Shown here: positions 33,131-42,200 of the stretch, piece by piece
How positions within the stretch are numbered: position 1 is the stretch's first letter
How the letters are laid out: each line of letters opens with the position of its first letter
Origin: JAEUHO01 sp046350655
GTDB lineage: Bacteria; Planctomycetota; PLA2; JAEUHO01
DNA: 64,000 nucleotides
Reading direction: 5' to 3'
Assembly (NCBI GenBank): GCA_046350655.1
Contig: JAXMAB010000008.1
Span: forward strand, 124,001-188,000
Notes under the pieces: generated by a model
What the model was told of the DNA's origin: nothing
Seen by the model: only the letters and a program-made list of their open reading frames with translations
Databases searched by the model: none
Made by a program: the position numbers and the translations under genes

Positions 33131-33148
33131 CTTTACAAAGACTTCACC
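33131..33148 (+). promoter_or_regulatory. Candidate PhoB box upstream of phoB
   Basis: CTTTACA (33131-33137) and CTTCACC (33142-33148) form a direct repeat with 11-bp spacing. ATCTTTACAAAG is identical to the pstS site. It lies 22 bp before the chosen phoB start and would make phoB autoregulated. Confidence 0.6.
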
Positions 33149-33170
33149 GACCTCGGGCATCACGGAGGCC

Positions 33171-33893
33171 ATGAACACCACCATGAACGCCGCCGGTCCG
33201 GTCAAGACCAGCCACAAGATCCTCGTCGTCGAGGACGAGCCCGACCTGCTCGACCTCGTCGTCTACAACCTCCGCAAGGAGGGGTTCAAGCCCGTGCGCG
33301 CCGAGACCGGCGCCAAGGCCCTCGAGCTCGCCCGCGACGAGCGGCCCGACCTCGTCCTGCTCGACCTCATGATGCCGGGCATCGACGGCCTCGAGGTGTG
33401 CCGCCGGCTCCGCGCCGACGACGCCACCAGCGAGATCCCCATCGTGATGGTCACGGCCCGCGCCGAGGAGAGCGACGCCGTCGTCGGCCTCTCCGTCGGG
33501 GCCGACGACTACATCAAGAAGCCCTTCGGCATGAAGGAGCTCCTCGCCCGCGTCCGGGCGGTGCTGCGCCGCACGGCGGCCGCCGCCGACCCGGCGACGA
33601 AGGTGCTGCGCGTGGACGACCTCGAGGTCGACCCCGCCAAACACGAGGTCCGGCTGCGGGGGCAGGTCGTCCAGGTCACGCCGACCGAGCTCCGCCTGCT
33701 CCACCACCTGGTCCGCAACCGGGGCCGCGTCTTCACGCGCGCCCAGCTGCTCGACAAGGCCGTGGGCCCGGACGTCGTCGTGATCGACCGCAACATCGAC
33801 GTGCACGTCGCGACGCTCCGCAAGAAGCTCGACGACTACGGCGACCGGATCGCGACGATCCGGGGCGTCGGGTACAAGTTCGCCGAGCGCTAG
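33171..33893 (+). CDS. phoB: PhoB, phosphate-regulon response regulator
   Basis: A 240-aa OmpR-family regulator. The receiver domain shows VVEDEPDLLDLVVYNL, phospho-acceptor aspartate 65 in LLDLMMPGIDGLEVCRRLRA, and DDYIKKPFGMKELLARVRAV. The C-terminal winged helix has VTPTELRLLHHLVRNRGRVF and IDVHVATLRKKLDDYGDRIA. Together with PhoR it should switch on pst, porin and phosphatase genes when phosphate is scarce. ATG 33171 is preferred over a GTG at 33126 because the latter would place the first residues inside the PhoB box; GGAGG stands at 33164-33168, close to it; a second ATG at 33183 is possible. Confidence 0.95.
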   Translation: MNTTMNAAGPVKTSHKILVVEDEPDLLDLVVYNLRKEGFKPVRAETGAKALELARDERPDLVLLDLMMPGIDGLEVCRRLRADDATSEIPIVMVTARAEESDAVVGLSVGADDYIKKPFGMKELLARVRAVLRRTAAAADPATKVLRVDDLEVDPAKHEVRLRGQVVQVTPTELRLLHHLVRNRGRVFTRAQLLDKAVGPDVVVIDRNIDVHVATLRKKLDDYGDRIATIRGVGYKFAER

Positions 33894-33913
33894 CCCCGGA
33901 GGTCGAGACGACG

Positions 33914-35689
33914 ATGCGGACTCCCTGGTCCTTCCGCGCGGGCCTCGTCGGCGGCGTCCTCGTCGCCCTCGGGCTCGTCGCGTACTGGGTGCTCCGCGTG
34001 CCGGAGATCCGGCAGGCCGCCGTGGCGCAGCTCGACCGCGACCTCGAGCGGTCGGCCCACGCGCTCGCCGCCGGCATCCTGCCCGCCGAGCTCGCGGCGC
34101 CGGGCCTCGACGCCCGCGTGAAGCTGGCCGCCCGCGGCGCGCGCCTCCGGTTCACCGTCGTCGGCGAGGACGGGCGCGTCGTCGCCGAGTCCGACGTCGA
34201 GGACCTCACGACCCTCGAGAACCACGGCGCGCGCGCCGAGATCGTCGAGGCCCGCCGCGACGGCGTGGCCGTCTCGCGCCGCACCTCCGGGACCGTCAAC
34301 CGCGAGCTCCGCTACGCCGCCGTCCGCATCCCGGACACGCAGGCCGTCGCGCGGGCGGCCCTCGACGCCACCGAGGTGGACGCGTTCGTGCGCGAGGAGT
34401 CGCGGTTCCGGTGGGGGCCCGCCGCCCTCGCCACGGTCGTCGCCGCGATCCTCGCGGGCCTCCTGCTCGCGCCGACGGCCGCGGGCGTCCGCGCGGTCGC
34501 CGGCGCCCTCTCCGACCTCGAGGCCGGCGACCTCGCCACGCGCGTCCCCGTCCGCGGCCCCGACTTCCTCCGCGGCCTCTCCACCTCGTTCAACTCGATG
34601 GCCGGCCGGCTCCAGGCCGACGTCGAGCGCGAGCGCACCGAACGGGCCCGCCTCCAGGCGGTGCTCGACGACATGAACGAGGGCGTGGCGTCCATCGACC
34701 CCGAGGAGCGCGTCGTGTTCCTCAACCGCGTGGGCCGCGAGCTGCTCGCCGTCCCGCCCGGCGCCGCCGTCGAGGGGCTCCCGGTCCACCACCTCGTCCG
34801 CGACCCGGTGGTGCTGGTGACGATCCGCGCGGCGCTGCAGGGCGCCGAGCCGCCGGAGGAGGACGTCGTCTGGGACGGCGCCCCGAAGCGCCTCCTGCGC
34901 GTGCGCGCGGCGCCCGTCGAGCGCGGCGCCCGCGGCGCCATCCTCCTCGTCGGCGACGTGTCGACGATCCGCCGCCTCGAACGCATGCGGACCGACTTCG
35001 TCGCGAACGTCAGCCACGAGCTGCGCACGCCGCTCGCCGCCATCGCGGGCGCCGCCGAGACGCTGTCCGGGGGCGCACTCCACGACCCCGAGGCCGGCCC
35101 GAAGTTCCTCGACACGATCACCCGCCACGCGGACCGCCTCAAGGCGCTCGTCGACGACCTCCTCACCCTGTCCCGCCTCGAGTCGAGCCCCGAGTCGATC
35201 GAGCGCGTGCCCGTCGACTTCGCGCTGGTCGCGCGCCAGTCGTGCGACGCCGTCGCCGCCCGCGCGCGCGAGGCGGGCCTCGCGCTCGAGGTCCACGCCG
35301 ACGCGGCGGTCCGCGTCCTCGGCGACCCCGAGGCGCTGCGGCGCCTCGTGGACAACCTCGTCGTGAACGCCGTCACCTACACCCCGTCGGGCGGCTGGGT
35401 CCGCGTCGCGGTGGCCCCCGAGGGCGAGCGCGCGGTCCTCACCGTCGCCGACAGCGGCATCGGCATCCCGCCCGAGCACATCGAGCGGATCTTCGAGCGC
35501 TTCTTCCGCGTGGACAAGGCCCGCTCCCGCGCGAAGGGCGGCACCGGCCTCGGCCTCGCCATCGTCAAACACGCCGTCAACCTCCACGGCGGCCAGATCG
35601 CCGTCGACAGCCGCCCCGGCGCGGGCAGCACGTTCACCGTCTCGATCCCCGTGAGCAAGGACGGGGACCACCCGTCCGACGCCCCGTGA
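33914..35689 (+). CDS. phoR: PhoR, phosphate-regulon sensor histidine kinase
   Basis: A 591-aa membrane kinase. Two helices (about 10-25 and 175-195) enclose a periplasmic region. HAMP-like segment ALSDLEAGDLATRVPVRGPD follows, then a PAS domain (LDDMNEGVASIDPEERVVFL). The HisKA box FVANVSHELRTPLAAIAGAA places the phospho-histidine near 367. ATPase motifs are NLVVNAVTYTPSGG, DSGIGIPPEHIERIFERFFR and KGGTGLGLAIVKHAV. The periplasmic loop is larger than in E. coli PhoR, as is common in PhoR of other phyla. It should phosphorylate PhoB. Confidence 0.93.
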   Translation: MRTPWSFRAGLVGGVLVALGLVAYWVLRVPEIRQAAVAQLDRDLERSAHALAAGILPAELAAPGLDARVKLAARGARLRFTVVGEDGRVVAESDVEDLTTLENHGARAEIVEARRDGVAVSRRTSGTVNRELRYAAVRIPDTQAVARAALDATEVDAFVREESRFRWGPAALATVVAAILAGLLLAPTAAGVRAVAGALSDLEAGDLATRVPVRGPDFLRGLSTSFNSMAGRLQADVERERTERARLQAVLDDMNEGVASIDPEERVVFLNRVGRELLAVPPGAAVEGLPVHHLVRDPVVLVTIRAALQGAEPPEEDVVWDGAPKRLLRVRAAPVERGARGAILLVGDVSTIRRLERMRTDFVANVSHELRTPLAAIAGAAETLSGGALHDPEAGPKFLDTITRHADRLKALVDDLLTLSRLESSPESIERVPVDFALVARQSCDAVAARAREAGLALEVHADAAVRVLGDPEALRRLVDNLVVNAVTYTPSGGWVRVAVAPEGERAVLTVADSGIGIPPEHIERIFERFFRVDKARSRAKGGTGLGLAIVKHAVNLHGGQIAVDSRPGAGSTFTVSIPVSKDGDHPSDAP

Positions 35690-35759
35690 GGTCCGTCCCA
35701 TGACGCCGCTCCTGCTCGAGCCGCCGCCGTCGTCCCTCGCCTTCCCGGAGTTCTGCCCC

Positions 35760-36413
35760 ATGACCCGTCACTTCCTCCGCGCCCTCGAGGACCTCTCGAA
35801 GGACGTCCTCGCCATGGGCGGCTCCGTCGAGTCCACGGTCGGCCGGGCCGTCCGCGCGTTCCTCGAGCGCGACGTCCGCGCGGCGCAGCAGGTCGTCGAG
35901 GGCGACCGCGACGTCAACCTCCAGGAGCTCCGCATCGACGAGGAGTGCCTCAAGATGCTGGCGCTCTACCAGCCGACGGCGCGCGACCTCCGCTTCATCA
36001 CCGCCACGATGAAGATCATCAACGACCTCGAGCGCGTCGGCGACCTCTCCGTCAACATCGCCGAGCGCGGCCTCGTCCTCGCCGAGCTGCCGCCGCGCGA
36101 GACGCCGTCGGCGTTCGTCGAGATGGCCGACCGCGCCCGGGCCATGCTCACGGGCTCGCTCGACGCGCTCGTCCGCCACGACGCCGCGAAGGCCCGCGAG
36201 GTCCTCAAGATGGACTCCGCGGTGGACCTGCTGCTCAAGTCGATCTTCGACGAGCTCGAGCTCGAGATGACGCAGCACGGCGACCGCGTCCGCGCCGACA
36301 TGCAGATCCTGTCGGCGGCGAAGAACGTCGAGCGGATCGCCGACCACGCGAGCAACGTCGCCGAGGACGTCGTCTACCTCGTCGAAGGGACGATCATCCG
36401 CCACCGCAGCTGA
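35760..36413 (+). CDS. phoU: PhoU, phosphate signalling regulator
   Basis: A 217-aa all-helical protein with the two PhoU repeats. The motifs expected at the metal clusters are visible in QPTARDLRFITATMKIINDL with ERVGDLSVNIAE, and in AAKNVERIADHASNVAEDVV. PhoU links Pst transport status to PhoR and represses the regulon in phosphate excess. The start ATG 35760 gives the canonical opening TRHFLRALEDLSKDVLAMG and has GGAG 9 bases upstream. An in-frame ATG at 35700 would add 20 residues (LLLEPPPSS...) and is also preceded by a GAGG. Confidence 0.93.
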   Translation: MTRHFLRALEDLSKDVLAMGGSVESTVGRAVRAFLERDVRAAQQVVEGDRDVNLQELRIDEECLKMLALYQPTARDLRFITATMKIINDLERVGDLSVNIAERGLVLAELPPRETPSAFVEMADRARAMLTGSLDALVRHDAAKAREVLKMDSAVDLLLKSIFDELELEMTQHGDRVRADMQILSAAKNVERIADHASNVAEDVVYLVEGTIIRHRS

Positions 36414-36479
36414 CCCGACCGCGCGCGGCGGCGTGCCCCGCACGGGCGGGGCCGTCCCGGGTGGGGAGCTCGGGCGCGC

Positions 36480-36498
36480 GGGACCGCGAGGCCCGCCG
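36480..36498 (-). repeat. Interspersed element copy between converging phoU and pit
   Basis: GGGACCGCGAGGCCCGCCGG (core 36485-36494) in the 226-bp gap 36414-36639. The rest of the gap is C/G-rich with repeated CGGGC-type words and no convincing frame. Confidence 0.65.
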
Positions 36499-36639
36499 GC
36501 CGCCGGGCCACGCGGTCGCGCGCTCGGGGTCGCGCCCTCGAGCGGGCGCGGGGGCGCGGCGGCACGGCGGCGCCGCGCCGGGCCTCGTGGGGCCTGCGGA
36601 GCGCCGCGACCGCGCAAGCGCCGCGACGGCCGGCCCCCG

Positions 36640-37668
36640 CTACTTCCAGCCGAGCGTGTCGAAGCCCCACCAGAAGGCGGCGGCGACGAGGGCGGCCGCG
36701 GGGATCGTGAGCACCCAGGCCCAGACCACGCGGGTCGCGACGCCCCACTTCACCGCGTTGAGGCCGCGCGTGCTGCCCACGCCGACGATGGCCCCGGTGA
36801 TCGTGTGCGTCGTCGAGACGGGGATGCCGAGCAGCGTCGCGCCGTAGAGGCAGAGCGCGCCGCCGGACTCCGCGGCGAAGCCGTGGACCGGCTGCAGCTT
36901 GCAGATCTTCTGGCCCATCGTCTTGACGATGCGCCAGCCGCCCATGAGCGTGCCGAGGCCCATGGCCGCGTGGCACGACAGGACGACCCACAGCGGGATG
37001 TGCGAGGCGTGGGTCGGGTCGTAGCCGACCGCCGACTGCAGCGACACCGACGAGGCCGCGAAGACGGCGAGGATGATGCCCATGGTCTTCTGGGCGTCGT
37101 TGCCGCCGTGGCCGAGGCTGTAGGCGGCCGCGGAGACCAGCTGCAGGCGGCGGAAGACGCGGCTGACGCGGGCGGGGGCCCAGCGGCGGACGGTCCAGTA
37201 GGTCGCGATCATGATGATCAGGCCGATCAGCATGCCGAGCAGGGGCGCGACGAGGATGAACGCGCCGATCTTCACGATGCCGGAGACCTTGAGCGCCTCG
37301 ACGCCGCCCCGGGCCATCGCCGCGCCCGCGAAGCCGCCCACCAGCGCGTGGGACGACGACGACGGGATGCCGGCCCACCAGGTGATGACGTTCCAGACGA
37401 TGGCGCCCACGAGGCCCGCGGCCACCACGGGGATCGTCGCCGCGTCGGCCTGGACCACGCCCTTGCCGATCGTCGCCGCCACCGCGTTGTGGAAGACCAG
37501 GAACGCGATGAAGTTGAAGAACGCGGCCCAGATGACCGCCATGCGCGGGGAGAGCACCCGCGTGGAGACGACCGTCGCGATGGAGTTCGCGGCGTCGTGC
37601 AGGCCGTTGATGAAGTCGAACCCGAGCGCCAGCAGGACGATCAGGGCGACGACGATGGGCTCAGACAT
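36640..37668 (-). CDS. pit: PiT-family inorganic phosphate transporter
   Basis: A 342-aa integral membrane protein with about ten helices. Both PiT signature repeats are present: GFDFINGLHDAANSIATVVS near the N-terminus and AAYSLGHGGNDAQKTMGI in the second half. GIPSSSSHALVGG and GIPVSTTHTITGA match the paired phosphate-binding loops. The protein takes up phosphate with a cation, with lower affinity than Pst. Its start overlaps the stop of the DUF47 partner by 8 bp. The unit runs towards phoU from the opposite strand, so the cell's Pst and Pit genes sit side by side. Confidence 0.93.
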   Translation of the reverse strand: MSEPIVVALIVLLALGFDFINGLHDAANSIATVVSTRVLSPRMAVIWAAFFNFIAFLVFHNAVAATIGKGVVQADAATIPVVAAGLVGAIVWNVITWWAGIPSSSSHALVGGFAGAAMARGGVEALKVSGIVKIGAFILVAPLLGMLIGLIIMIATYWTVRRWAPARVSRVFRRLQLVSAAAYSLGHGGNDAQKTMGIILAVFAASSVSLQSAVGYDPTHASHIPLWVVLSCHAAMGLGTLMGGWRIVKTMGQKICKLQPVHGFAAESGGALCLYGATLLGIPVSTTHTITGAIVGVGSTRGLNAVKWGVATRVVWAWVLTIPAAALVAAAFWWGFDTLGWK

Positions 37669-38284
37669 TCTTGAGGACGATCCCCTCGATCGCGTTCGCG
37701 ACGTCCTCGCAGCGGTCGGTCGCCGACTCGAGCTCCTCGATGATGTTCTTCCACTTCATGACGAAGAGGGGGTCGTGTTTGCCGTCGAACAGGTTGGCGA
37801 GGGCGTGCTGCTCGATGCGGTCGCCCTCGTTCTCCTGCGTGTGGACGTCGCGGCAGCGCTGCCGGACGAAGTCGGCGTTCTTCATGTTGCGCATCGCCGG
37901 CATCATCTCGACGATGATCCCGGTGGCGTGCTGGAGGCACTGCGCGAGCTGCTTCGCCTCGTCGATCGGGCCGTCCACCTTGTAGAGGATCAGGCGGTTC
38001 ACGGCGGTGTCGATGAGGTCGATGATGTCGTCGAGGCGGCACGCGAGCTCGTGGATGTCCTCGCGGTCGAGCGGCGTGATGAACGTCGTGTTGAGCCGCT
38101 CGATCACCTCGTGGGTGATCTCGTCGCCGGCGTGCTCGATGTCCTTGATCCGCTTGGCGCGGGCTGCCAGGTCGTCCCACCGGGTGAGGAGCTCGAGGAG
38201 CTCCTTGGCGCCCTCGTGGGCGTTGTTGGCGGACCTCTCGAAGAGGTCGAAGAAGACCATCTCTTGCGGGATGAGGCGGAACAT
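37661..38284 (-). CDS. PhoU-like DUF47 (TIGR00153) partner of Pit
   Basis: A 207-aa helical protein of the DUF47 family. The characteristic sequences are FDLFERSANNAHEGAKELLE, IKDIEHAGDEITHEVIERLN, TFITPLDREDIHELACRLDD and KNIIEELESATDRCEDVANA. Members are distantly related to PhoU and are commonly encoded next to pit genes, where they probably regulate the transporter. The overlap with pit (8 bp) suggests coupled translation. Upstream on the reverse strand lies CTTGCCGTGAACTTGGCC, a direct repeat CTTGcC/CTTGgC with 11-bp spacing, which could be a degenerate Pho site but is too loose to call. Confidence 0.92.
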   Translation of the reverse strand: MFRLIPQEMVFFDLFERSANNAHEGAKELLELLTRWDDLAARAKRIKDIEHAGDEITHEVIERLNTTFITPLDREDIHELACRLDDIIDLIDTAVNRLILYKVDGPIDEAKQLAQCLQHATGIIVEMMPAMRNMKNADFVRQRCRDVHTQENEGDRIEQHALANLFDGKHDPLFVMKWKNIIEELESATDRCEDVANAIEGIVLKNV

Positions 38285-38379
38285 GGGGGGAGGATAAAAC
38301 CCCGGCCAAGTTCACGGCAAGAAGCGTCCGCGTACCGGCCGCCCTTTACCGGAGGGGTCCGGTCCTCCACAATGCCGCC

Positions 38380-39168
38380 ATGGCCGACGCCGCCGCCACC
38401 GACCGGGTCCTGCGCGGGACGCTCGAGGACGGCGACGCCCGTCCGCTCGCGGGCGCCCGCGTCCGGGTCGAGGGCGGGGGCGACGAGGCCATCTCGGGCC
38501 CCGACGGCGGGTTCGGCGTCCGCGTCGTCCCCGGCCGCGCGGCGCAGGTGCTGCGGGTCACGGACCGCGGGCGCGAGGCGCGGCTCGTCGTCTCCACGGA
38601 GGCGCCGGAGGGCGTGCGGGTGGTCGTCGTCGCGCCGGACGCGGTGCCGTTCCGCGTGCTCACCCCCGCGAACGCCCCGGTGCCCACGCGGTTCGGTTGG
38701 CAGGCGCTCCGCCACGTCGCGGGCGGGCTCGAGGCGGGGGCGCTCGGCGACGGGCCGGCGCCGCGGTTCGCGGCCCGCGGGCTCGCGCCGGGCACGTACG
38801 CGCTCGTGCTGTGGGCGGGGCCGTTCCTGCCGACCGTCGTCGACCCCGTCACGCTCGACGGGACGACGTCGCCCGGCCTCGTGACCGTCGAGCTGATGCG
38901 CCGCGGCGCGTCGGTCGCCGGCCGCGTGCTCACGCCCACGGGCGTCGCGCGGCCCGGCACGCGGCTCTCGCTGCGCCCGGAGGACCCGACGCTCACGTTG
39001 CCCGCCGCGCGCACGCAGGCCGTGGCGGACGCCGGCGGGCGGTGGCGCATCGAGGGGCTGCCCGCGGGGCGGTACACGGTCCTCGTGGACGTCGGCCAGG
39101 GGCCGCCGAGCGAGCACGCGCTGAACCTGCTCGAGCGCGAGGAGCGTGCGCTCGACCTCGTGCCCTAG
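38380..39168 (+). CDS. Carboxypeptidase-regulatory-like protein without signal peptide
   Basis: A 262-aa protein of two beta-sandwich modules. The first opens VLRGTLEDGDARPLAGARVR and continues ISGPDGGFGVRVVPG. The second has GASVAGRVLTPTGVARPGTR and then WRIEGLPAGRYTVLVDVG. These are carboxypeptidase D regulatory-like folds, related in layout to parts of the protein at 20909. Unlike that protein no signal peptide is seen at the chosen ATG (38380), so export is uncertain. No partner enzyme domain. It runs towards the pseudokinase-TPR gene. Function unknown. Confidence 0.75.
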   Translation: MADAAATDRVLRGTLEDGDARPLAGARVRVEGGGDEAISGPDGGFGVRVVPGRAAQVLRVTDRGREARLVVSTEAPEGVRVVVVAPDAVPFRVLTPANAPVPTRFGWQALRHVAGGLEAGALGDGPAPRFAARGLAPGTYALVLWAGPFLPTVVDPVTLDGTTSPGLVTVELMRRGASVAGRVLTPTGVARPGTRLSLRPEDPTLTLPAARTQAVADAGGRWRIEGLPAGRYTVLVDVGQGPPSEHALNLLEREERALDLVP

Positions 39169-39278
39169 CCGGGATCCCGAGCGCCTCCCCGCTGGGCACG
39201 GCGATCCCCTCGCCGCGGCGGGCCGGCGCGCCTCGCATCGGGCTCGCCGGGCTCGCGACCGGCACGCCTCGGCCCGGC

Positions 39279-42200
39279 CTACTTCGGCGGCTGGGTCGCC
39301 TTGCGGCGCGCCGCGAGCTGGTTGCGCATGCCGGTGACCATCGCCCGCTCCGCCTCGGTGGGGTTGCGCTCGAGCGCGGCGGCGAGGTCGGTCTCGGCGT
39401 CGTCGAACCGGCCCATCGCGACGAGGATGCCGGCGCGCGTGATCCGCGGCGTCGCCATGGCGGGCGCCAGCGTGCACACGACGTCGACGTCGGCGAGCGC
39501 GGCCTCGAACTTCAGCGACGAGTAGAGCGCCAGGCCGCGCGTGTTGTACGCCGGGTAGTAGTCCTTGCGGCGCTGGATCGCCGCGGTCGCGTCGGCCACC
39601 GCGCCGTCGTAGTCGCCGCGCCACCGCTTGAGCTCGCCGCGCCCGGCCCACGCGCGCGGGTCGTCGGGGGCGATCCTCACGGCGGCGTCGTAGGCCGCGA
39701 CGGCCTCCTCGAAGAGCGCCTTGTTGCCCGTGCGCAGCGCCACGCCGAGGATCGCGCCCCCGAGCCCGAGGCGGGCCTCCGCGTCGAGCGGGGCCATCGT
39801 CAGCGCGCGCTTGAAGCCCTCGACCGCCGCGGCGTACTCGCCGCGCTCGGCGGACGCCTCGGCTCCGCGCCGCACCGTCTGCTCGGCCGGGCGCTCGCCG
39901 TACGCGCGCAGCAGCCGGTCGGCCTGCTCCTTCGCGTCCGTGGCGTCACGGGTCGTCTTCGCGAGCCCGTGGGCCTCGCGCCAGGCGAGGAACGCGCGGA
40001 GCGGGTCCTCGGCCTTCTCGGCGGCGCGCGCGAGCGCCCGCCGCGCCTCGAGCGACGTCGGGTCGGCGGCGACCGCCTCCTCGAGGGCCGCCACGGCCTC
40101 GGCCACCTTCCCCGCGTCGAGGAGCGCCTTCGCGGCCTTCACGCGCTCGAGGGTCGTGCCGCGCACGACCTTCGTCGCGAGCCGTTCGACGTCGGCGTCG
40201 GCGTCCGCGCGGCGGGGGTCGCCGGCCGGCGCCGCCGCGAGGAACGCGCGCCACGCCTCGAGGACCTCGTCGTCGGGGCGGTTCGCGGCCGCGGCGCTGC
40301 GGGCCAGCCCGTGGAGCACGTCGGGGCTCGCGTCGCCGAGCGCCTTCGCGCGGCGCCAGGCCGCGAGCGCCTCGTCGGGCTTGCGCTCCTCGGTCCACCA
40401 GACCGCCAGCCGGCGGTGGGGCAGCGCGAGGAACGGGGCCACGACCGCCGCGCGGCCGTACCCCGCGCGCGCGCCCTCGCGGTTGCGGGCGAGCGTCGCG
40501 TCGGCCGCCGCCACCTCGCGGTTCGCCGCCGCCTCGAGCTGCACGCGCACGGCGGCCAGCTCGGCGGCGAGCGTGGGCGACGTCGCGCCGAGCCCCGACG
40601 CGCGGGTGGCCGCGGCCTCGGCCTCGGCGAGGCGGCCCGTCGCGCCGAGCAGCGTCGCGACGCCCAGCGCGAGGGTCGCGTCCGTCTCGCGGCCGCTCGC
40701 GGCGGCGAGCGACCCGATCGTCTCGGGGTCGAGCGCGGAGAGCCGGACCGACCCGGGCGCGCCGCCGCGGGTGTAGCCGAACCGGTCGCCGGTCACGTCG
40801 GTGGGGGCCACGGTGAACGGCTTCGCGCCGTGCTCGCGCAGCAGGATCGTGACCGCCTTGCCCGCGCGCGAGCGCCACTCCGTCGCCGCCGCCTCGAACA
40901 CGCGGACGATCCGGTCGAGCGCCTCGCGGGCCGCGGCCATGCGGTCGGGGTAGACGTCGCCGAGGACGCCGCGGCCCGCGGCGTCGAGGGGGCGGCGCGC
41001 GCGCTCGACCTCGCCGGTGCCCGCCACGACGAGCGCGTCCGCGACGACGCGATCGAGCTCCGGCGCGAGCTCCTTGCGGCGCGCCGACAGGCCCGCGGCC
41101 CGGGCCGACGCGTCGGCCAGGCGCTGCGTCGCGCGCGCCGTGAGCTCCGGGTCGCCGAGCGCCTTCACGCGCTCGAGCGCGGCCAGCGCCGCGTCCTTCC
41201 GCGCGGGGTCGCTCGCCGCGTCGAGGGTCGGGCGGAGCGTCGCGTAGATCGTCTCGGCCCGGCTCTTGACCGCGGTGCGCAGCGTGTCGAGGCGCACGAC
41301 GGCCCGCGTGAACGCGAGCGCGCGCGGGAACCGGGCGATGGCGGCGTGCGCCGCGCCGATCTCGTCGCCCGCCAGCAGCCGGTCGACGTCCGCCGCGATC
41401 GCCGACACGCGCCGCTCGGCGTCCTCCTCGACCTCGCGCTGGAACCGCTCGCGCTCGGCGGCCGCCCGGTTGCCGGCCTCGGACCCGCCGTACCGCGCCT
41501 CCACGGCCCGGAACCGGTCGATCACGGCCTGCGGGGCCGACTCGCGCGACTCGCGCAGGAACGCCAGCGCCTCGTCGAGCGCGACCAGCCCCTCGTCGCG
41601 GACCGTGGCCACGTCGGGCCCGGGGCGCGCCACGGGGTCGGTGCGGCCCGGCGTCGGGTCCGGGCCCGTCCTCGCTCCGCTCACCGTCGGGGGGGCGGGG
41701 TCGTCGGCGGGCGACGGCCGCAGCACCGCCCAGAGGCCGCCGCCGATCACGAGCAGCGCCCCCGCCGCCACGACCCAGCTCGGCACCGCCGGGGCGGCCG
41801 GCGCCGGGGCCGGCGCGGGCCGCGCGGGGCCGGGGAACGCCGGCGCGCGCGGTCCCACCGGCGTCTCGATGCCGATGGGCGTGGCGGTGCCGCCGGCGCC
41901 GTCGAAGGCCACGGGCCGCTCGAACGGCGACGACGCGGTCGGGCTGCTGGCCGGCCGCAGCGCCTCGAACCGCCCGCTCGAGAGGTCGGCGAGGAGGCCG
42001 CGTACCGCCGGGTCGGTCACCTGCTCCGGCCCGACGACGCGCGCGAGGAAGTTCGCCGCGCTGCGCGCGAACTCGCGCGGGTCGAACGCGCCGCCGCGCC
42101 CCGCGAGCAGCACCTCGATGGCGACGAGCGTCGCGCGCCCCTGCCGGTCCACGAGCACGAGCGACGGGTCGGGGAACGTCGCCGCGCGGCCGAGGGCCTC

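Noticed and set aside
33126..33170. Upstream GTG start for phoB
   Set aside because: The extra codons coincide with the PhoB box shared with pstS and show no conserved protein sequence.
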